Positions 44,359 through 54,079 are shown, numbered from the stretch's first letter. The stretch is 64,000 bases of DNA from Agromyces sp. H17E-10 (GCF_022919715.1 NZ_CP095042.1:1054001-1118000), one strand, 5' to 3'. A program made the numbers and translations. The notes: a model not told the origin generated them from the sequence alone.

Positions 44359-45174
44359 TCAGGCGACAGCGCTGGCGGCACGGTGGCCGGGGGTCTGGTG
44401 GTAGACCGCGTTCCAGACGCGGTTGCGAAGCTCGGCGAACTCGGGGCTGAGCCGCATCTCCTCGGTGCGCGGGTAGGGCAGGTCGACGTCGACGATCTCG
44501 TAGATGCGCCCCGGGCGGGCGGCCATCACGACGACGCGGTTCGCGAGGAAGACGGCCTCGTCGACGTCGTGCGTGATGAACGCGACCGTGCGCTTCTCCT
44601 GGCTCCAGGTGTCGAGCAGTTGCTCCTGCAGCTTCACGCGCGTCAGCGCGTCGAGCGCGCCGAACGGCTCGTCCATGAGCAGGATGCTGGGGTCGACGGC
44701 GTAGGCGCGGGCGATGGCGCATCGCTGCTTCATGCCGCCCGAGAGCATCTTCGGCAGTGCGTCGGCGAATTCGCCGAGCCCGACCATCTCGATGAAGTGC
44801 TCGGCCTTCTCGCGGCGCTCCTTCGCCGGCAGGCCCGCGGTCTTGAGCCCGAACTCGACGTTCTTGCGCACGGTGAGCCAGGGGAAGAGCGCGTACTGCT
44901 GGAAGATGACGCCGCGATCGGGCCCCGGACCTGCGACCGGCACGCCGTCGACGAGCGCCTCGCCGTCGGTCGGCGAGTCGAGGCCCGCGAGGATGTTCAT
45001 GAGCGTCGACTTGCCGCATCCCGACGGTCCGACGACGGTGACGAACTCGTTGTCGGCGACGTCGAGCGAGACGTCGTCGAGGGCGACGAACTCCTCGCCC
45101 TTGAGGTCGAAGGTCTTGGTCACGCCGCGCACCGAGATGCGGGGTGCGTTCGTTCCTGCGGTGTGCATGGTCAT
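44359..45174 (-). CDS. ABC transporter ATP-binding protein, SsuB/TauB-type
   Basis: 271 residues. Walker [11 protein letters not shown]-loop [14 protein letters not shown], signature LSGGMKQR, Walker [13 protein letters not shown] and H-loop [10 protein letters not shown] are all standard for the nitrate/sulfonate/taurine class. The ATG at 45174 overlaps the permease stop (ATGA); an ATG at 45189 is possible but less well placed. Works with the neighbouring permease and lipoprotein. Confidence 0.9.
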   Translation of the reverse strand: MTMHTAGTNAPRISVRGVTKTFDLKGEEFVALDDVSLDVADNEFVTVVGPSGCGKSTLMNILAGLDSPTDGEALVDGVPVAGPGPDRGVIFQQYALFPWLTVRKNVEFGLKTAGLPAKERREKAEHFIEMVGLGEFADALPKMLSGGMKQRCAIARAYAVDPSILLMDEPFGALDALTRVKLQEQLLDTWSQEKRTVAFITHDVDEAVFLANRVVVMAARPGRIYEIVDVDLPYPRTEEMRLSPEFAELRNRVWNAVYHQTPGHRAASAVA

Positions 45175-46034
45175 CGACGTTCCTGCCATCCGGTGAGCTT
45201 CTGCTCGGCGAACAGCAGGATCCGGTCCATGACCAGGCCGAGCACGCCGATGACGATGAGGCCGACGAAGATCGTCGGGAGGTCGTAGTAGAGCTGCGCC
45301 TGCTGCATCCGGTAGCCGAGGCCGACCTGCGCGGCGATCAGCTCGGCTGCGACGAGCGTCGCCCACGAGGCGCCGAGGCCGACGCGCATGCCGACGAGGA
45401 TGAACGGCACCGAGGCGGGCACGACGACCCGCGCGAAGATGCCGGCGTCGTTCGTGCCGAGCACCCGCGCGGCGTTGATGAGCGTTCGGTCGACCGTCAC
45501 GACGCCCTGGAACGTCGAGATCACGCAGGCGAAGAACGCCGCGAGGAAGATGACGAGGATCTTCGGCTCCTCGCCGATGCCGAGCAGGACGATCGCGAGC
45601 GGGATGATCGCGAGCGGCGGGATGGTGCGGAAGAACTGGATCCACGGCTCGATGAGTCCGCGCGCCGTGACGTACCAGCCCATCAGGAACCCGACGGGGA
45701 TCGCGACGATCGTGCCGAGCGCGAAACCGATGAGCACGCGCGTGAGGCTCGCGACCACATCGGTGACGAGCGTGCCGTCGATGAGGAGTTCCCACCCGCG
45801 AACGGCGACCTCGACCGGCGAGGGCAACCGGAAGCCGATGGCCGAGAGCAGCCACCAGATGCCGATCCCCGCGGCGATGCTGATCGTGCTGAGCACGATC
45901 GTCCGACCGCGTCCGGGCGTCCGCGAGCGCGACGACTTGCGGGATGCGCCCCGGTCGTTCGACGAGGCACCTGCGCCGCGGTCGATGCGCGCCCCCGTGG
46001 GCGCGCCGGGGCGCTTCTCCGTCACCGTGACCAT
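45171..46034 (-). CDS. ABC transporter permease, SsuC/TauC-type
   Basis: 287 residues with a ~45-residue basic, Ser/Arg-rich cytoplasmic tail and about six membrane helices. The binding-protein-dependent transport signature is [20 protein letters not shown], then [20 protein letters not shown]. Starts 29 bp after the ROK regulator stop on the same strand and is coupled to the ATPase gene. Confidence 0.9.
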   Translation of the reverse strand: MVTVTEKRPGAPTGARIDRGAGASSNDRGASRKSSRSRTPGRGRTIVLSTISIAAGIGIWWLLSAIGFRLPSPVEVAVRGWELLIDGTLVTDVVASLTRVLIGFALGTIVAIPVGFLMGWYVTARGLIEPWIQFFRTIPPLAIIPLAIVLLGIGEEPKILVIFLAAFFACVISTFQGVVTVDRTLINAARVLGTNDAGIFARVVVPASVPFILVGMRVGLGASWATLVAAELIAAQVGLGYRMQQAQLYYDLPTIFVGLIVIGVLGLVMDRILLFAEQKLTGWQERR

Positions 46035-46062
46035 CCCGGGCCTCCTCGTACTGCTGTGGACA

Positions 46063-47301
46063 TCAGGGGGCGCTCCTTCGCAATCGGGGTTCGGCGGGTG
46101 GGGAGTCCACCGAGGGGTGGTAGCCGGCGAGCAGCGGGGTGCCGCGCAGCAACGCGATGATGCCGCCGATCGCGCCGCCCTCGTCGCCGAGGGTGGCGCG
46201 GCGGATGCGGGGCACCGCACCGCCGACCGGCACGAGTTCGTAGGCGATGGTGGCGGCCGCCTGTTCGACGACGACATCGGCGATCTGGGCGATCTCGCCG
46301 CCGATGACGATGTCGGAGGGGTTGAGCGCGACGGCGAGCGAACCGAGTACGTGGCCGGTCGCCTCCCCCGCCTCCCGGAGGGCGCCGATGGCGACCGGGT
46401 CGCCCTTCTCCGCGGCCGCGGCGAGTGCGGCGATGCCGTCGAACTCGACGCCCGCGTCGCGGCAGCGGTCGAGCACCGCACCGATCGAGGCGACCGTCTC
46501 GAGGCAGCCGCGCTTGCCGCAACGGCAGTCCCGCTGGTGGCCGCCGACCGTCATGTGCCCGATCTCGCCGGCCAGGCCGGTCGCCCCGGTCACGAGCCGA
46601 CCCGAGACGACGACGCCGCCGCCGATGCCGGCCGACAGCCGGACGTAGAGCAGGTGATCGACCTCGGTCGCGGTCACCCAGGCCGCCTCGGCGAGCGCCG
46701 CGAGCCGCGTGTTGTTGTCGAGCACGACGGGCGCCGAGAAGCGTCGCTCGAACGAGGAGACGACGAGCGCTGCGCCCGCGCGCCTCGCCTCGGCGACGGG
46801 CTCCGACTCGCCGCGCGGCAGGCGCGGCGAGAACGGGCCGGGAAATCCGATGCCGACGCCGAGCACCCCGCTGAAGTGCAGCTCGTGCTCTTCGGCCATG
46901 CGTTCGATGAGCGCGAACGCCGCATCGACGCGCGTCGGCCAGTCGTCGGCCTGCTCGTAGGGCGCGGTGTCCGAGGCGATGAGCTCGTGCGCGGCATTGG
47001 CGACGGCCACCCGCACCCGACGGTGGGCGAAGTCGACGCCGACGTATTGTCCGGCGGCCGGGTCGAGGGTGAGGATCTCGGCCGGCCGCCCGCGACCGAG
47101 CCTCGGGGTGTCGTCCTCGGAGACGGAGATGACGCCGCGATCGAGCAACGATGCGGTGATCTCCGAGACGGTCGTCCGCGAGAGGCGGATGTGGTCCGCG
47201 AGGTCTGCGCGGGTCATCCCGCCGTGCTCGCGGAGCACCCGAAGAACGCGGTCTTCGTGGGTCCGTCTGACGAGTGCGTGCACTCCACTGGGCAAGGTCA
47301 C
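46063..47301 (-). CDS. ROK family transcriptional regulator
   Basis: 412 residues: a winged HTH at ~12-60 ([20 protein letters not shown]), then a ROK sugar-kinase-like domain. [10 protein letters not shown], the [13 protein letters not shown] phosphate loop, the EIGH motif in [12 protein letters not shown] and the zinc motif [10 protein letters not shown] are seen. ROK regulators such as NagC sense hexosamine derivatives. The GTG at 47301 was chosen because TTGACG, a 17-bp spacer and TAGCCT lie upstream and place the transcription start at or near the GTG, so the mRNA is probably leaderless. It is the first gene of the minus-strand transporter/sulfatase run. Confidence 0.88.
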   Translation of the reverse strand: MTLPSGVHALVRRTHEDRVLRVLREHGGMTRADLADHIRLSRTTVSEITASLLDRGVISVSEDDTPRLGRGRPAEILTLDPAAGQYVGVDFAHRRVRVAVANAAHELIASDTAPYEQADDWPTRVDAAFALIERMAEEHELHFSGVLGVGIGFPGPFSPRLPRGESEPVAEARRAGAALVVSSFERRFSAPVVLDNNTRLAALAEAAWVTATEVDHLLYVRLSAGIGGGVVVSGRLVTGATGLAGEIGHMTVGGHQRDCRCGKRGCLETVASIGAVLDRCRDAGVEFDGIAALAAAAEKGDPVAIGALREAGEATGHVLGSLAVALNPSDIVIGGEIAQIADVVVEQAAATIAYELVPVGGAVPRIRRATLGDEGGAIGGIIALLRGTPLLAGYHPSVDSPPAEPRLRRSAP

Positions 47302-47308
47302 GAGGATC

Positions 47309-47353
47309 AGGCTAGGAAGGCCGAATTTTTCCGTCAACAACCCGGCATAATTC
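47309..47353 (-). promoter_or_regulatory. ROK gene promoter with a 28-bp box shared with the GH20 promoter
   Basis: On the minus strand TTGACG (47332-47337), a 17-bp spacer and TAGCCT (47309-47314) form a good vegetative promoter, seven bases before the GTG. The box at 47326-47353, GAATTATGCCGGGTTGTTGA continuing CGGAAAAA, matches the GH20 promoter at 24 of 28 bases. Confidence 0.8.
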
Positions 47354-47419
47354 AGTTTCGAATTTCACGGAAACCGTTCGAAGGGGTGAGGAGCGGTCTC
47401 CCGGCCCCGTGGACGCACA

Positions 47420-47451
47420 GGGGCGCGAGGGTCCGTCGACCCTCGCGCCCC
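47420..47451 (-). terminator. Hairpin terminator after the GH20 gene
   Basis: A perfect 14-bp stem (GGGGCGCGAGGGTC with GACCCTCGCGCCCC) and loop CGTC, 26 bp downstream of the GH20 stop on the minus strand. It would insulate the ROK promoter. Confidence 0.85.
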
Positions 47452-47476
47452 CGGTATTCGGGCTGCCGCCGGCGCG

Positions 47477-49923
47477 TCAGCGCCGGCCCGGCACCGTCAC
47501 AGCGATCGACCCCGCGACCACGGGGTCGCCGTCGCCCATGAGTCGCAGGTGACCGACGTGCACGCCCGAGGTGTGGAAGTTCCGCCGGCTCGAGCCCGCG
47601 AACTCCGTGCTGTTCGTCATGCCGGCGATGTCGACCGCGGTCGAGGCCGTCAACGCCACGCGTTCGCGAACGCCGTCGTCCCACACGAGCTCCGCCGACA
47701 ACGAGGTTGCCGTCGCGCCCGGCGCGCTGACGCGCCAGTCGACGGCGAGGCGCGAGGCGGTGGGTGCGTCGCCGGCCGCCTCTGGCGTCGCGGTGACCGG
47801 GTGCGCGGTCACGACCGGTGCGGCCGAAGCGCTCCAGTCGACCGTGGCGGTCGGGAAGAAGTTGACGCCCGACGCCGCCATCCGCGGCCCCGATGCCCCC
47901 ACTCGTTCGACGAACTCCGCGGTGTTCTTGCGGGCCTGCGGGGTCCAGCCGGCTTCCGCCGTCGCGAGCAGGCGCGGGAAGCTGTAGAACTGCGCCTGGT
48001 CGACTCCGCGGATGAACTCGCCCCAGACCGCGGCCTCGACACCGAGCACGTCCTGCTCGGAGATCCCGGCGATCTGCGTGCCGGGGTTCCAGTTGTACGC
48101 GTTCTCGAGCGTGCAGGGCGAGCCGCACGCCCAGGTTCCGCCGAGCGGCTGACGCGCGTCCTGCTTCTGCGGCATGTAGGTCTTGTTCGCCGGCGAGAGG
48201 ATGACCTTCGCCCCACGGGTGTTCACGGCGTTCGCGACCGCTGCCGTGCCGCCGTTCCAGTACTGCACGACGGCGGCGTCCTCGGGCAGTGCCGTGCCGG
48301 CGTACTCGTTCCACCCGACGACCGTCTTGCCGAGGTCGGCCACCGTGCTCGTCGCGAAGTCGACCATCTTCGTGTAGTCGGCCCGGCTCGTCGAGTGCGC
48401 CTCGTCGCCGCCGATGTGCAGCAGCTCGCCGGGCGTCAGCTCGGCGAGCTGGCGCAGCACCTCCGTGATGAACACGTAGGTGTTCGCGTTGTTCGCGTCG
48501 AACGTCGAGATGCCGACGTCGCCCGTGCCCTGGTGCGGCGCCGTCGACTCGCCGGGCATCGGCTTCGGGTTCGATCCGGCCGAGTTGAGCTGCGGGATGG
48601 CGTGCAGCGCGGCGTTGGTGTGCCCGGGCAGGTCGATCTCGGGTACGACGGTCATGCCGTTGCGCGCCGCGTAGTCGATGATCTCCCGGTAGTCCGCCTT
48701 CGTGTAGAAGCCCGTGTGCCCGAGCTCCGTTCCCATGAGCTGGCCGTTGCCGTTGTACGTCATCGCGGTGGCACCGCTGACCTCGGTCAGGCGGCCGTAC
48801 TCGATGCCCGACGGGTTCTCCTCCGGGGTGTCGATCGCCAGGCGCCAGCCCTGGTCGTCGCTGAGGTGCAGGTGCAGCCGGTTGAGCTTCAACGGGGCGG
48901 TGGTGTCGATGATGCGCTTGATCTCGTCGACGGTGTAGAAGCTCCGTGCCGTGTCGATCATGAATCCGCGGTACTCGAACCGCGGGTAGTCGTCGATGGC
49001 GACGACGGGAACCGTCCACGAGAGGTCGACCGCGGTGTCCGACTCGATCCACGCCGGCAGCAGCTGGCGCAGGGTCTGGACGCCGTTGAGCGCACCGGCC
49101 GCGGTGTCTGCGGCAATATCGATGCCGTCGGCGGTCACGTCGAGCGAGTACCCCTCGGCCTCGTGCCCGGCGGGCGCCGACCCCGGCGCGACCTCGATCG
49201 AGATCGCCGCGTCGCCCTCGTCGACGACCGGCAGGTCGTATCCGGTCGACTGGGGATCACGTCGGCGAGGTACTCGCCGGCCTCGGCCGCTTCGCCCGTC
49301 GCGCGCACCTCGGCGTCGCGCGGCAGCACGTAGTCGCCCTCGCCGCGCTCGACCGACACGGGTTGCGGGACGAGCGGCAGCTGCGGCTCGGGTTCGGGCA
49401 AGGGCTGGTCGTACACGGCGAACTCGGCGATCGAGTAGCCCCAGGTCGACCAGCGCTGCGCGCCCTGCATGCGCACGAAGCCGACCGGCCCGCCCGCGTC
49501 GATCTCGATGTCGTCGGTCCGCGGGCACGTGGCCGACGTCCGCTCGGCCTGCGTCGTCCAGGTCACGCCGTCGACGCTCGTCTGGATGCTGAAGGCCCGG
49601 GCGCAGGCGTTGGGCCAGTCGATCACGACGCGCTCGACGTCGGCGGGTTCGGCGAGGGCGAGCTGCACCCAGTTGTCGTCCTGGTACTTCGACGACCAGC
49701 GCGTCGACGCGTCGCCGTCGTTCACGTGGGCGGGCACGAAGCGTGCGTCGTCGAGCTCGGTCGACGACGCGGTGGCCGTCGCGGTCAGGGCGAGGTTCGG
49801 CGGGGCGGCTGCCGTGGCCGCAGCCGGCTCGGCCGCTGCTGCTGCGGTCGCCGCAATGGGCACCACGGGCGCGATGAGCACTGCGGCGAGCGCAGCCGCC
49901 GTGAGTCTGGAACTGCGTTGCAT
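47477..49923 (-). pseudogene. Secreted GH20 beta-N-acetylhexosaminidase, frameshifted
   Basis: Two overlapping frames make one protein. The first (from ATG 49923) has a signal peptide ending near ATAAAAAEP, an F5/8-type C/CBM32-like domain (~40-165) and the start of the GH20b domain (LPLVPQPVSVERGEGDYVLP). It loses its frame at the GGGG run 49252-49255. The second frame resumes with STGYDLPVVDEGD and carries the full catalytic barrel: RGFMIDTARSFY, LHLHLSDDQGWRL, and the catalytic Asp-Glu in LHIGGDEAH. One missing base in that run explains the break. It may be a sequencing error or a real mutation; the later frame shows no decay. The intact enzyme would release terminal GlcNAc/GalNAc outside the cell. 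Confidence 0.85.
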
Positions 49924-49959
49924 GGGGATCTCCTCATCGAGGTCACGGAATTGCGCCTC

Positions 49960-50004
49960 ACGCTAAGATCCGATGTTTTTTCCGTCAACGGCCCGTCGTA
50001 ATTC
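49960..50004 (-). promoter_or_regulatory. GH20 promoter with the shared 28-bp box
   Basis: On the minus strand TTGACG (49983-49988), a 17-bp spacer and TAGCGT (49960-49965) lie ~37 bp before the ATG at 49923. The box 49977-50004, GAATTACGACGGGCCGTTGA continuing CGGAAAAA, is nearly identical to that of the ROK gene. Confidence 0.8.
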
Positions 50005-50080
50005 GGCCTTTGCGGCGCCGCACCGCGACGAAAGCGGCTATCCATCCGACTTCTGCCGGCAACAACCGGACGATACGGAT

Positions 50081-50635
50081 TCAGCCCTCGAAGTCCTCGG
50101 GGTCGACGTCGTCGAGGAACTTCTTGAACTCCTCGAGCTTCGACTCGTCGATCTGCGCGGCCGCCCCGCCCGAGGCATCCCCCCAGTGCGGCGGTTCGGC
50201 GGGTTCGGCCGCCGCCTCGCCGGCGAGCTCGGCCGGGATGCCCGCGTCCTCGAGCACCTGCTGGGCGACCCAGATGGTCGCCTCCGACCGCACCGCGAGC
50301 GCGATCGCGTCGGAGGGCCGGGCATCGACGATGCGCGGGCCCTGCCGAGTGACGAGCGTGAGCTCGGCGTAGAACGTGCCCTCGTCGAGCCGGGTCACCT
50401 CGACCCGGTCGAGCCGGGCGCCGAGCGTTCCGAGCAGGGTCGTCGTCAGGTCGTGGGTGAGCGGGCGCGGCGTGGCCTCGCCACTCAGGGCGATGAGGAT
50501 CGAGTTCGCCTCGTTCTGGCCGATCCAGATCGGCACGACGACGGGCCCGTCGGGGCCGTCGACGAGCGGCCGCAGCAGCACGAGGTGCTGCCCCGACTGG
50601 TCGAGCGCGATGCCGAGCACCCGCACCTGGATCAT
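50081..50635 (-). CDS. Bifunctional nuclease family (DUF151) protein
   Basis: 184 residues. Residues ~1-130 match DUF151/BFN: VPIWIGQNEANSILIALSGE, PLTHDLTTTLL, FYAELTLVTRQGPRIVDARP and SDAIALAVRSEATIWVAQQV. The C-terminal ~50 residues are acidic and end in LEEFKKFLDDVDPEDFEG, usual for actinobacterial members. Homologues in plants have nuclease activity; the bacterial role is unproven. It is divergent from the DUF2255 gene and stands alone. Confidence 0.9.
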   Translation of the reverse strand: MIQVRVLGIALDQSGQHLVLLRPLVDGPDGPVVVPIWIGQNEANSILIALSGEATPRPLTHDLTTTLLGTLGARLDRVEVTRLDEGTFYAELTLVTRQGPRIVDARPSDAIALAVRSEATIWVAQQVLEDAGIPAELAGEAAAEPAEPPHWGDASGGAAAQIDESKLEEFKKFLDDVDPEDFEG

Positions 50636-50717
50636 GTGCGCCTCCGTTCCGCGACCCTCCTCCGAGCGTAGGCTCTGACACCAGCCGACACATCATCCGC
50701 GACCGAAGGAGCCGGCG

Positions 50718-51095
50718 ATGACCGAGTGGACCCCCGACGAGCTCGACCGCATCGGCGCCGCCGAAGAGCTGGAGCTCGCCTCGCGGCGCCCCGACGGCAC
50801 GCTGCGCCCGTACGTCACGATGTGGGTCGCCCGCGTCGGCGACGGCCTCTACGTGCGCTCGGCGTACGGGCCCGAGGCCGGCTGGTACCGGCGGGCGGTC
50901 GCGAGCGGCACGGGCCGCATCCGGGCGGGCGGCATCGAACGAGACGTGCGATTCGCGGATGCCGCGACCGACGTGCACGCCGACCTCGACGCGGCCTACC
51001 GCGAGAAGTACGCGCGCTACGCGGAGAACATCGTCGCGACGGTCGTCGGCGAGCACCGGTACGACGTGACCGTCCGACTCGTCCCGGCCGGGTGA
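50718..51095 (+). CDS. DUF2255 family protein
   Basis: A 125-residue protein with the DUF2255 pattern: WTPDELDRIGAAEELELASR, PYVTMWVARVGDGLYVRSAY and GWYRRAVASGTGRIRAGGIE. A pyridoxamine-oxidase/FMN-split-barrel-like fold is likely, but no cofactor site can be assigned. GAAGGAGC precedes the ATG. It is followed after 10 bp by the SUMF1-like gene. Confidence 0.85.
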   Translation: MTEWTPDELDRIGAAEELELASRRPDGTLRPYVTMWVARVGDGLYVRSAYGPEAGWYRRAVASGTGRIRAGGIERDVRFADAATDVHADLDAAYREKYARYAENIVATVVGEHRYDVTVRLVPAG

Positions 51096-51105
51096 TCGAC
51101 GGGTG

Positions 51106-51849
51106 ATGCCCGACCTCGAGCTGGCGAGCCTGCCCGGCGGCTCGGTGACCCTGCACGACGCCCGCCGCAAGGTGCGGTGGACGGTCGAGCTCGAGCCGTT
51201 CGAGATCGGCGTGTTCGCCGTCACGCAGGAGCAGCTCGCCGAGGCGATCGGCGAGACGGCGCAGCATCCGCTTCGGCCCGCGACCGACGTGAGCTGGCTG
51301 CGGGCGATCCGGTTCTGCAACGCCCTCTCCGAGTGGGAGGGGCTCGAACACGCGTACGCGTTCGACGGCCTCGACGTGCGGTGGGATGCGACGAGCGACG
51401 GCTACCGGCTGCCGACCGAAGCGGAGTGGGAGTACGCGTGCCGCGCGGGCTCGACGGGCCCGCACTACGGCCCGCTCGCCGACGTCGCCTGGACTGCGGC
51501 GGACGGCGTCACGACACCGCAGCGCGTCGGGCTCAAGCTGCCGAACCTCAACGGCCTGTTCGACACGCTCGGCAATACGTGGGAGTGGTGCTGGGACCTG
51601 CTCGACCCGGCGCGCTACGACGACTACCGGGTGTTCCGCGGCGGCGGGTTCGCCGACGACGCGTGGAGCGTGCGCGCGTCGACGCGTCGCGGCGGGGCGC
51701 CGGGCATGCACCACGAGGACGTCGGCTTCCGCGTCGCCCGCGGCGGCTTCGACGACGAGGATGCCGCGCAGGGCTGGTCGCTCGCGGCCGACGTCGAACG
51801 CGCGACGATCGGCGGGCCGCTGCCGCCGGGGTGGACGCCGCGACGCTGA
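51106..51849 (+). CDS. SUMF1/formylglycine-generating-enzyme-like protein without the catalytic cysteines
   Basis: 247 residues of the FGE-sulfatase (SUMF1) fold: FEIGVFAVTQEQLAEAIGET, the YRLPTEAEWEYACRAG signature, NGLFDTLGNTWEWCWDL, and the C-terminal VFRGGGFADDAWSVRASTRR, then VGFRVARG. In true FGE the last block carries two Cys (WxCxxxxC region) that bind copper; here it reads FADDAWSVR. Therefore it is probably not the sulfatase activator but a family relative of other function. It starts at ATG 51106 just after the DUF2255 gene and may be coupled to it. Cytoplasmic. Confidence 0.8.
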   Translation: MPDLELASLPGGSVTLHDARRKVRWTVELEPFEIGVFAVTQEQLAEAIGETAQHPLRPATDVSWLRAIRFCNALSEWEGLEHAYAFDGLDVRWDATSDGYRLPTEAEWEYACRAGSTGPHYGPLADVAWTAADGVTTPQRVGLKLPNLNGLFDTLGNTWEWCWDLLDPARYDDYRVFRGGGFADDAWSVRASTRRGGAPGMHHEDVGFRVARGGFDDEDAAQGWSLAADVERATIGGPLPPGWTPRR

Positions 51850-51925
51850 CGCCCCGTCGCTCGCGCGACACTGGGCGCGATGCGGGTCCCGCCGACGTGT
51901 CGGCGGCGCATGGCAGACTCGGCAC

Positions 51926-52621
51926 ATGCCTGACGAGACGAGCCCCGCGCAGATCGGCACGCCCGGCGGCACGCCCGAACGCCCGGCGGTCTTCTTCTCC
52001 GGCCCCGACGAGTTCCGCACGTGGCTCGAGGCCAACCACGCCACCGAGACCGAGCTATGGATGGGCCTCTACAAGAAGCACGTCGCCGACCGCCCGATCA
52101 CGTGGGCGACGGCGGTGCCCGTCGCCCTCTGCTTCGGGTGGATCGACTCGGTCGCCCAGCGCATCGACGACGACGCGGTGCGCCAGCGGTGGTCGCCCCG
52201 CAAGCCGTCGAGCACCTGGTCGAAGGTCAACATCGCCCTCGTCGAAGAGCTGACCGCGAAGGGGCTCATGACCGAGGCCGGCCTCGCCGCCTACACCCGG
52301 CGTCGCGACGACCGCACGGGCATCTACTCGCACGAGAACCCCGACCAGGCCCTGCCGCCCGAGTGGGCCGCCCGCGTCGCGGCGAACCCCGCGGCATCCG
52401 CGTTCCTCGACGCCGCGACCCCGACGTACCGGCGCCAGACCACGCACTGGGTGCTGCAGGCGAAGCAGGAGGCGACACGAGAGCGCCGGCTGCAGCAGCT
52501 CATCGACGACAGCGCGGCCGGGGTGCTCGTGCCGTTCCAGCGCTACGGCGAGGTGCCGAAGTGGGTCGCCCGAGCGGCCGAGGCGGCGCGGGCCGCCGCA
52601 GCCGCCGCCGAAGGCCCCTGA
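51926..52621 (+). CDS. YdeI/OmdA-like protein (bacteriocin-protection family)
   Basis: 231 residues of the OmdA/YdeI family: FFSGPDEFRTWLEANHATE, LWMGLYKKH, the typical ALCFGWIDSVAQRIDDDAVR, then QRWSPRKPSSTWSKVNI. The C-terminal PTYRRQTTHWVLQAKQEATR segment is also usual. The role in bacteriocin tolerance is known only from enteric members. CAGACT lies six bases before the ATG, perhaps a leaderless -10. It ends five bases before a strong terminator. Confidence 0.88.
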   Translation: MPDETSPAQIGTPGGTPERPAVFFSGPDEFRTWLEANHATETELWMGLYKKHVADRPITWATAVPVALCFGWIDSVAQRIDDDAVRQRWSPRKPSSTWSKVNIALVEELTAKGLMTEAGLAAYTRRRDDRTGIYSHENPDQALPPEWAARVAANPAASAFLDAATPTYRRQTTHWVLQAKQEATRERRLQQLIDDSAAGVLVPFQRYGEVPKWVARAAEAARAAAAAAEGP

Positions 52622-52625
52622 CGCG

Positions 52626-52658
52626 ACGAGGGGCGGATGCCAAGCGTCCGCCCCTCGT
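52626..52658. terminator. Bidirectional hairpin terminator
   Basis: A perfect 12-bp stem (ACGAGGGGCGGA with TCCGCCCCTCGT), nine-base loop, between the convergent YdeI-like and MFS genes. Confidence 0.85.
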
Positions 52659-52696
52659 GCCGTCAAGGTGCAACGGGTCGAACCCCGCCGCCCGCC

Positions 52697-54079
52697 TCAG
52701 GCCTTCGCGAGCCCGTAGATGGGGCTCTGCTCCTGCTCGGCCTCGTGGTCGGGGCCGAGCGGGATGCCCGAGCGGTCGCGCAGCAACAGGGTCGCGACGA
52801 GCCCGACGAGGGTCATGCCGGCGAGGTACCACGTGACCGACATCGTCGTGCCGGTCGCCTGCACGAGCGCCGAGGCGATCGTCGGAGCGAACGCGCCGCC
52901 GATGATCGCGCCGATCGCGTACGAGATCGAGACGCCCGAGAACCGGATCGACGCCGGGAACAGCTCCGAGTACAGCGCCGCCTGCGGGCCGTAGGTGAAG
53001 CCGAGGCCGATCGTGAGGATCGCGAGACCGAGGAACAGCAGTCCGATCGAGCCCGTGTTCACGAGCGGGAACAAGAGGAACACGCCCGCGAGCTGCAGGA
53101 TCCACCCGATGATGTACGTCGTGCGCCGGCCGAGGCGGTCGCTCAGCCAGCCGGCGAACCCCGTCGCGAGCAGCCACGTGACGGCCGACCCGGCGACGGC
53201 CCAGAGCACGGGTCCGCGCTCGAGCGCGAGCGGTCCCGCGGCGTCGGTCGCGTAGTTCTGGATGTAGCCGCCCGTCGTCATGTAGCCGACGGCGTTGTTG
53301 CCGGCGAAGACGAGCGCGGCGATGATCACGAGCAGCAGGTGCTTGCGGAACAACTGCACGATCGGCATGCGCGTCTGCTCCTTGCGCTCGGCGATCTCGA
53401 CGAACACGGGGCTCTCCTCGACGCTGCGGCGCACGTAGTAGCCGATGAGGATCAGCACGACGCTGAGCAGGAACGGGATGCGCCAGCCCCACGCGAGGAA
53501 GGCGTCGCCGGGTGCGATGGCCGTCATGAGCGCCATCGTGCCCGAGGCGAGCAGCAGGCCGAGGGGCACGCCGATCTGCGGCGAGGCGCCGAAGAGGCCG
53601 CGCTTCTGCTTGGGCGCGTGCTCGACCGCCATGAGCACGGCGCCGCCCCACTCGCCGCCGGCCGAGATGCCCTGCAGCACGCGCAGCAGGATGAGCAGGA
53701 TCGGCGCCGCGATGCCGATCGCGGCGTAGGTCGGCAGCAGGCCGACGAGCGCGGTCGCGACGCCCATGAGGATGAGGGTCAGCATGAGCACGAGGCGGCG
53801 GCCGTACTTGTCGCCGAAGTGACCGGCGAGGAACGCGCCGAGCGGGCGGAACAGGAAGCTGATGCCGACCGTGAGGAACGACAGGATCGTCGCCATGCCG
53901 GGGCCCGCCGGCGCGAAGAACAGCTCGCCGAACACGAGGCCCGCCGCCGAGGCGTAGATGAAGAAGTCGTACCACTCGACGGTCGTGCCGACGACGGTCG
54001 CGAAGACCACTCGTCTTCGGTCGCCGACCTGGGCGATCGTGCCGGTCGGGGTGAACCCGGGCTGGTCGGGTGCGCTCAT
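52697..54079 (-). CDS. MFS transporter of the metabolite:H+ symporter (MHS) family
   Basis: 460 residues with 12 membrane helices. The MHS signature is clear: VVGTTVEWYDFFIYASAAGL in helix 1, FLFRPLGAFLAGHFGDKYGR with the loop 2-3 motif, and LRVLQGISAGGEWGGAVLMA in helix 4. Related members carry organic acids, proline/betaine or shikimate-like compounds with H+. A long loop at SVEESPVFVEIAERKEQTRM is usual for this family. GAAGGAGT precedes the ATG. It is divergent from the HAD gene. The solute is unknown. Confidence 0.9.
   Translation of the reverse strand: MSAPDQPGFTPTGTIAQVGDRRRVVFATVVGTTVEWYDFFIYASAAGLVFGELFFAPAGPGMATILSFLTVGISFLFRPLGAFLAGHFGDKYGRRLVLMLTLILMGVATALVGLLPTYAAIGIAAPILLILLRVLQGISAGGEWGGAVLMAVEHAPKQKRGLFGASPQIGVPLGLLLASGTMALMTAIAPGDAFLAWGWRIPFLLSVVLILIGYYVRRSVEESPVFVEIAERKEQTRMPIVQLFRKHLLLVIIAALVFAGNNAVGYMTTGGYIQNYATDAAGPLALERGPVLWAVAGSAVTWLLATGFAGWLSDRLGRRTTYIIGWILQLAGVFLLFPLVNTGSIGLLFLGLAILTIGLGFTYGPQAALYSELFPASIRFSGVSISYAIGAIIGGAFAPTIASALVQATGTTMSVTWYLAGMTLVGLVATLLLRDRSGIPLGPDHEAEQEQSPIYGLAKA

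Noticed and set aside
51106..51849. Functional formylglycine-generating enzyme for the two sulfatases
   Set aside because: The copper-binding Cys pair is absent in the conserved C-terminal block.
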